Assembly: GCF_003144095.1 (NCBI RefSeq) | Contig: NZ_NSKH01000002.1 | Span: forward strand, 259,024-323,023 | Length of the DNA stretch: 64,000 nt | DNA from: Streptomyces sp. ICBB 8177 | Lineage (GTDB): Bacteria; Actinomycetota; Actinomycetes; Streptomycetales; Streptomycetaceae | Direction: 5' to 3' | Part shown: piece by piece, positions 63,109 to 64,000 of the stretch | Layout: every line of letters begins with the position of its first letter | How positions within the stretch are numbered: the stretch's first letter is position 1 | Position numbers and translations under genes: made by a program | Notes under the pieces: generated by a model | Told to the model about the DNA's origin: nothing | What the model saw: only the letters and a program-made list of their open reading frames with translations | Database searches by the model: none

Positions 63109-64000
63109 TCAGGTCTCCAGGTACCGCAGCACGGGCATCATGCGGTGCGGGTCCGCCCCGGCGGCGAGGGGCTGGTCGGCGCAGGCTTCGAGGCCCTTTG
63201 TCAGCGCCTCGGTGTCGATGCCGCTGCCGATGAAGACCAGTTGGGTCAGCCGCGGCTCGGACCGGCGCCAGGGGGTGCTGCGGAAGCGCAGGTAGTTGCC
63301 CACGGTGTGCAGGGCGTACTTCTCGTCCTGCCCGGGCGCGCCGAAGTGCACGAAGCCCTTGATCCGGAAGACGCCGGGCGGGCGGGTGTCCATGAAGTCC
63401 ATGAACGCCCTTGGGTCCAGCGGGAGTTCGCAGGTGTACGACATCGTCTGGTAGGTCGCGTGCGGATGGGCCTCATGGCCGTGGTGTCCGTCGCCGTGGT
63501 GTCCGCACCCGGCGTCCTGCTCGTGCCCGCCCCCGGAGTCCGCCTCGGCGCGCAGGTCGTCGAAGGACAACTGGCGTACGGCGGGCTCCCCGGCCGGCCG
63601 CCGGTGCCGGTCGAAGAGCAGCTCGGGGTCTACCCGGCCGTGCGCGGTGGTCACCACCGGGGTGTCCGGCGCGAGAGCGGACAGACGGCCGAGGAGCCGT
63701 TCGCGTCCGGTGGCGTCCACGCGGTCGGTCTTGTTGAGGACGATCAGGTCCGCGCAGCGCAGGTGGACGTCCAGCTCGGGGTGGCGCTCCCGCGTCGACT
63801 CGAACTCGGCGCCGTCGACCAGCTCGACGAGTCCGCCGTAGGAGACGCGCTGGTTGCCGCTGGCCAGCAGCATGCGGATCAGTTCGCGGGGCTCGGCCAG
63901 TCCGCTCGCCTCGATGACCACGACGTCGATGCCCGCGCCGGGCCGGGTGAGCTTGCGCAGCATGTCGTCCAGGTCGCCCGCGTCGACCGCACAGCACATG
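63109..64000 (-). CDS. CobW/COG0523-family GTPase, N-terminus cut by window edge
   Basis: 296 residues visible; the frame continues past the window end. The first codons (CCAVD) are the second half of the metal-binding CxCC motif, so about 60-70 residues, including Walker A, are missing. VVIEASGLAEP (27-37) and VLNKTDRVDA (about 86-95, G4 motif NKxD) confirm the G3E GTPase family. A His-rich segment (GGHEQDAGCGHHGDGHHGHE, about 155-174) probably binds zinc or cobalt. It probably inserts or stores metal; regulation cannot be seen. Confidence 0.85.
   Translation of the reverse strand, partial: MCCAVDAGDLDDMLRKLTRPGAGIDVVVIEASGLAEPRELIRMLLASGNQRVSYGGLVELVDGAEFESTRERHPELDVHLRCADLIVLNKTDRVDATGRERLLGRLSALAPDTPVVTTAHGRVDPELLFDRHRRPAGEPAVRQLSFDDLRAEADSGGGHEQDAGCGHHGDGHHGHEAHPHATYQTMSYTCELPLDPRAFMDFMDTRPPGVFRIKGFVHFGAPGQDEKYALHTVGNYLRFRSTPWRRSEPRLTQLVFIGSGIDTEALTKGLEACADQPLAAGADPHRMMPVLRYLET

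Overview
This is a 64 kb stretch of a very GC-rich chromosome with strong G/C bias at third codon positions and many GTG (and a few TTG) starts. Gene content and order point to a Streptomyces-like actinomycete (Streptomycetaceae): futalosine-pathway menaquinone genes, DUF2530, DUF2771 and DUF3027 proteins, an actinobacterial XPB helicase with its helicase-associated partner, a DtxR-family iron repressor of the DmdR1/DesR type, and citrate synthase next to pdxH. From memory the order resembles the core region of the S. coelicolor chromosome around mqnB/mqnD, serC, pdxH, dmdR1 and a sigma/anti-sigma/STAS group. I see no insertion sequence, prophage, CRISPR array, tRNA or rRNA. Most of the window is ordinary conserved core; the accessory-looking parts are about 7.2-8.2 kb, 27.9-30.2 kb and 48.8-52.5 kb.

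Layout. 0-13.5 kb: edge gene, cutC, a HelD-type RNA polymerase motor, a GT87 membrane glycosyltransferase overlapping XPB helicase tail to tail, a NUDIX gene beside a decayed regulator, VanZ, the helicase-associated/WYL-like protein, an HAAS-like membrane protein and a HAD hydrolase. 13.5-23 kb: small membrane protein, cold-shock protein, the probable MFS-DUF2771-mqnB-mqnD operon, DUF3027, and a large GHKL (Hsp90-like) ATPase. 23-32.3 kb: His-rich small membrane protein, P-type cation ATPase, DUF2530, NCS2 purine permease, small secreted protein, an NB-ARC NTPase, a ribbon-helix-helix protein, and a MarR regulator leading an MFS exporter. 32.4-43.5 kb: G1-type secreted peptidase, 2H phosphodiesterase, aldo/keto reductase, SGNH hydrolase, an anchored beta-propeller-like protein, serC, a fused FAD/Fe-S dehydrogenase, citrate synthase and pdxH. 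43.6-48.8 kb: a possible structured RNA, a PAS/GAF protein, a SIS sugar-phosphate-binding protein, dmdR1 and an alpha/beta hydrolase. 48.9-52.5 kb: an orphan type VII secretion-like module (WXG100-like protein, putative secreted effector, small membrane protein and two unknowns). 52.4-64 kb: prim-pol-like protein, HTH/TPR regulator, membrane-anchored Pro-rich protein with repeated Thr motifs, branched-chain-type substrate-binding lipoprotein, purU, an anti-sigma/sigma pair, a STAS protein and a CobW-family GTPase cut by the window edge.

Unusual features. (1) At 43615-43685 there is a compact three-way-junction fold with three perfect stems. (2) The window contains many short direct tandem repeats of 9-39 nt; at several gene ends (purU, the SIS gene, the G1 peptidase, the NB-ARC gene, the HAD gene) the repeat unit contains the gene's own stop codon, as if last codons had been copied outward. 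(3) A 20-nt motif (18 of 20 positions identical) occurs at 30204-30223 and 47729-47748, upstream of a regulator and of a hydrolase. (4) Several convergent gene pairs overlap by 13-130 nt. All functions are read from sequence and memory of families; no database search was run.
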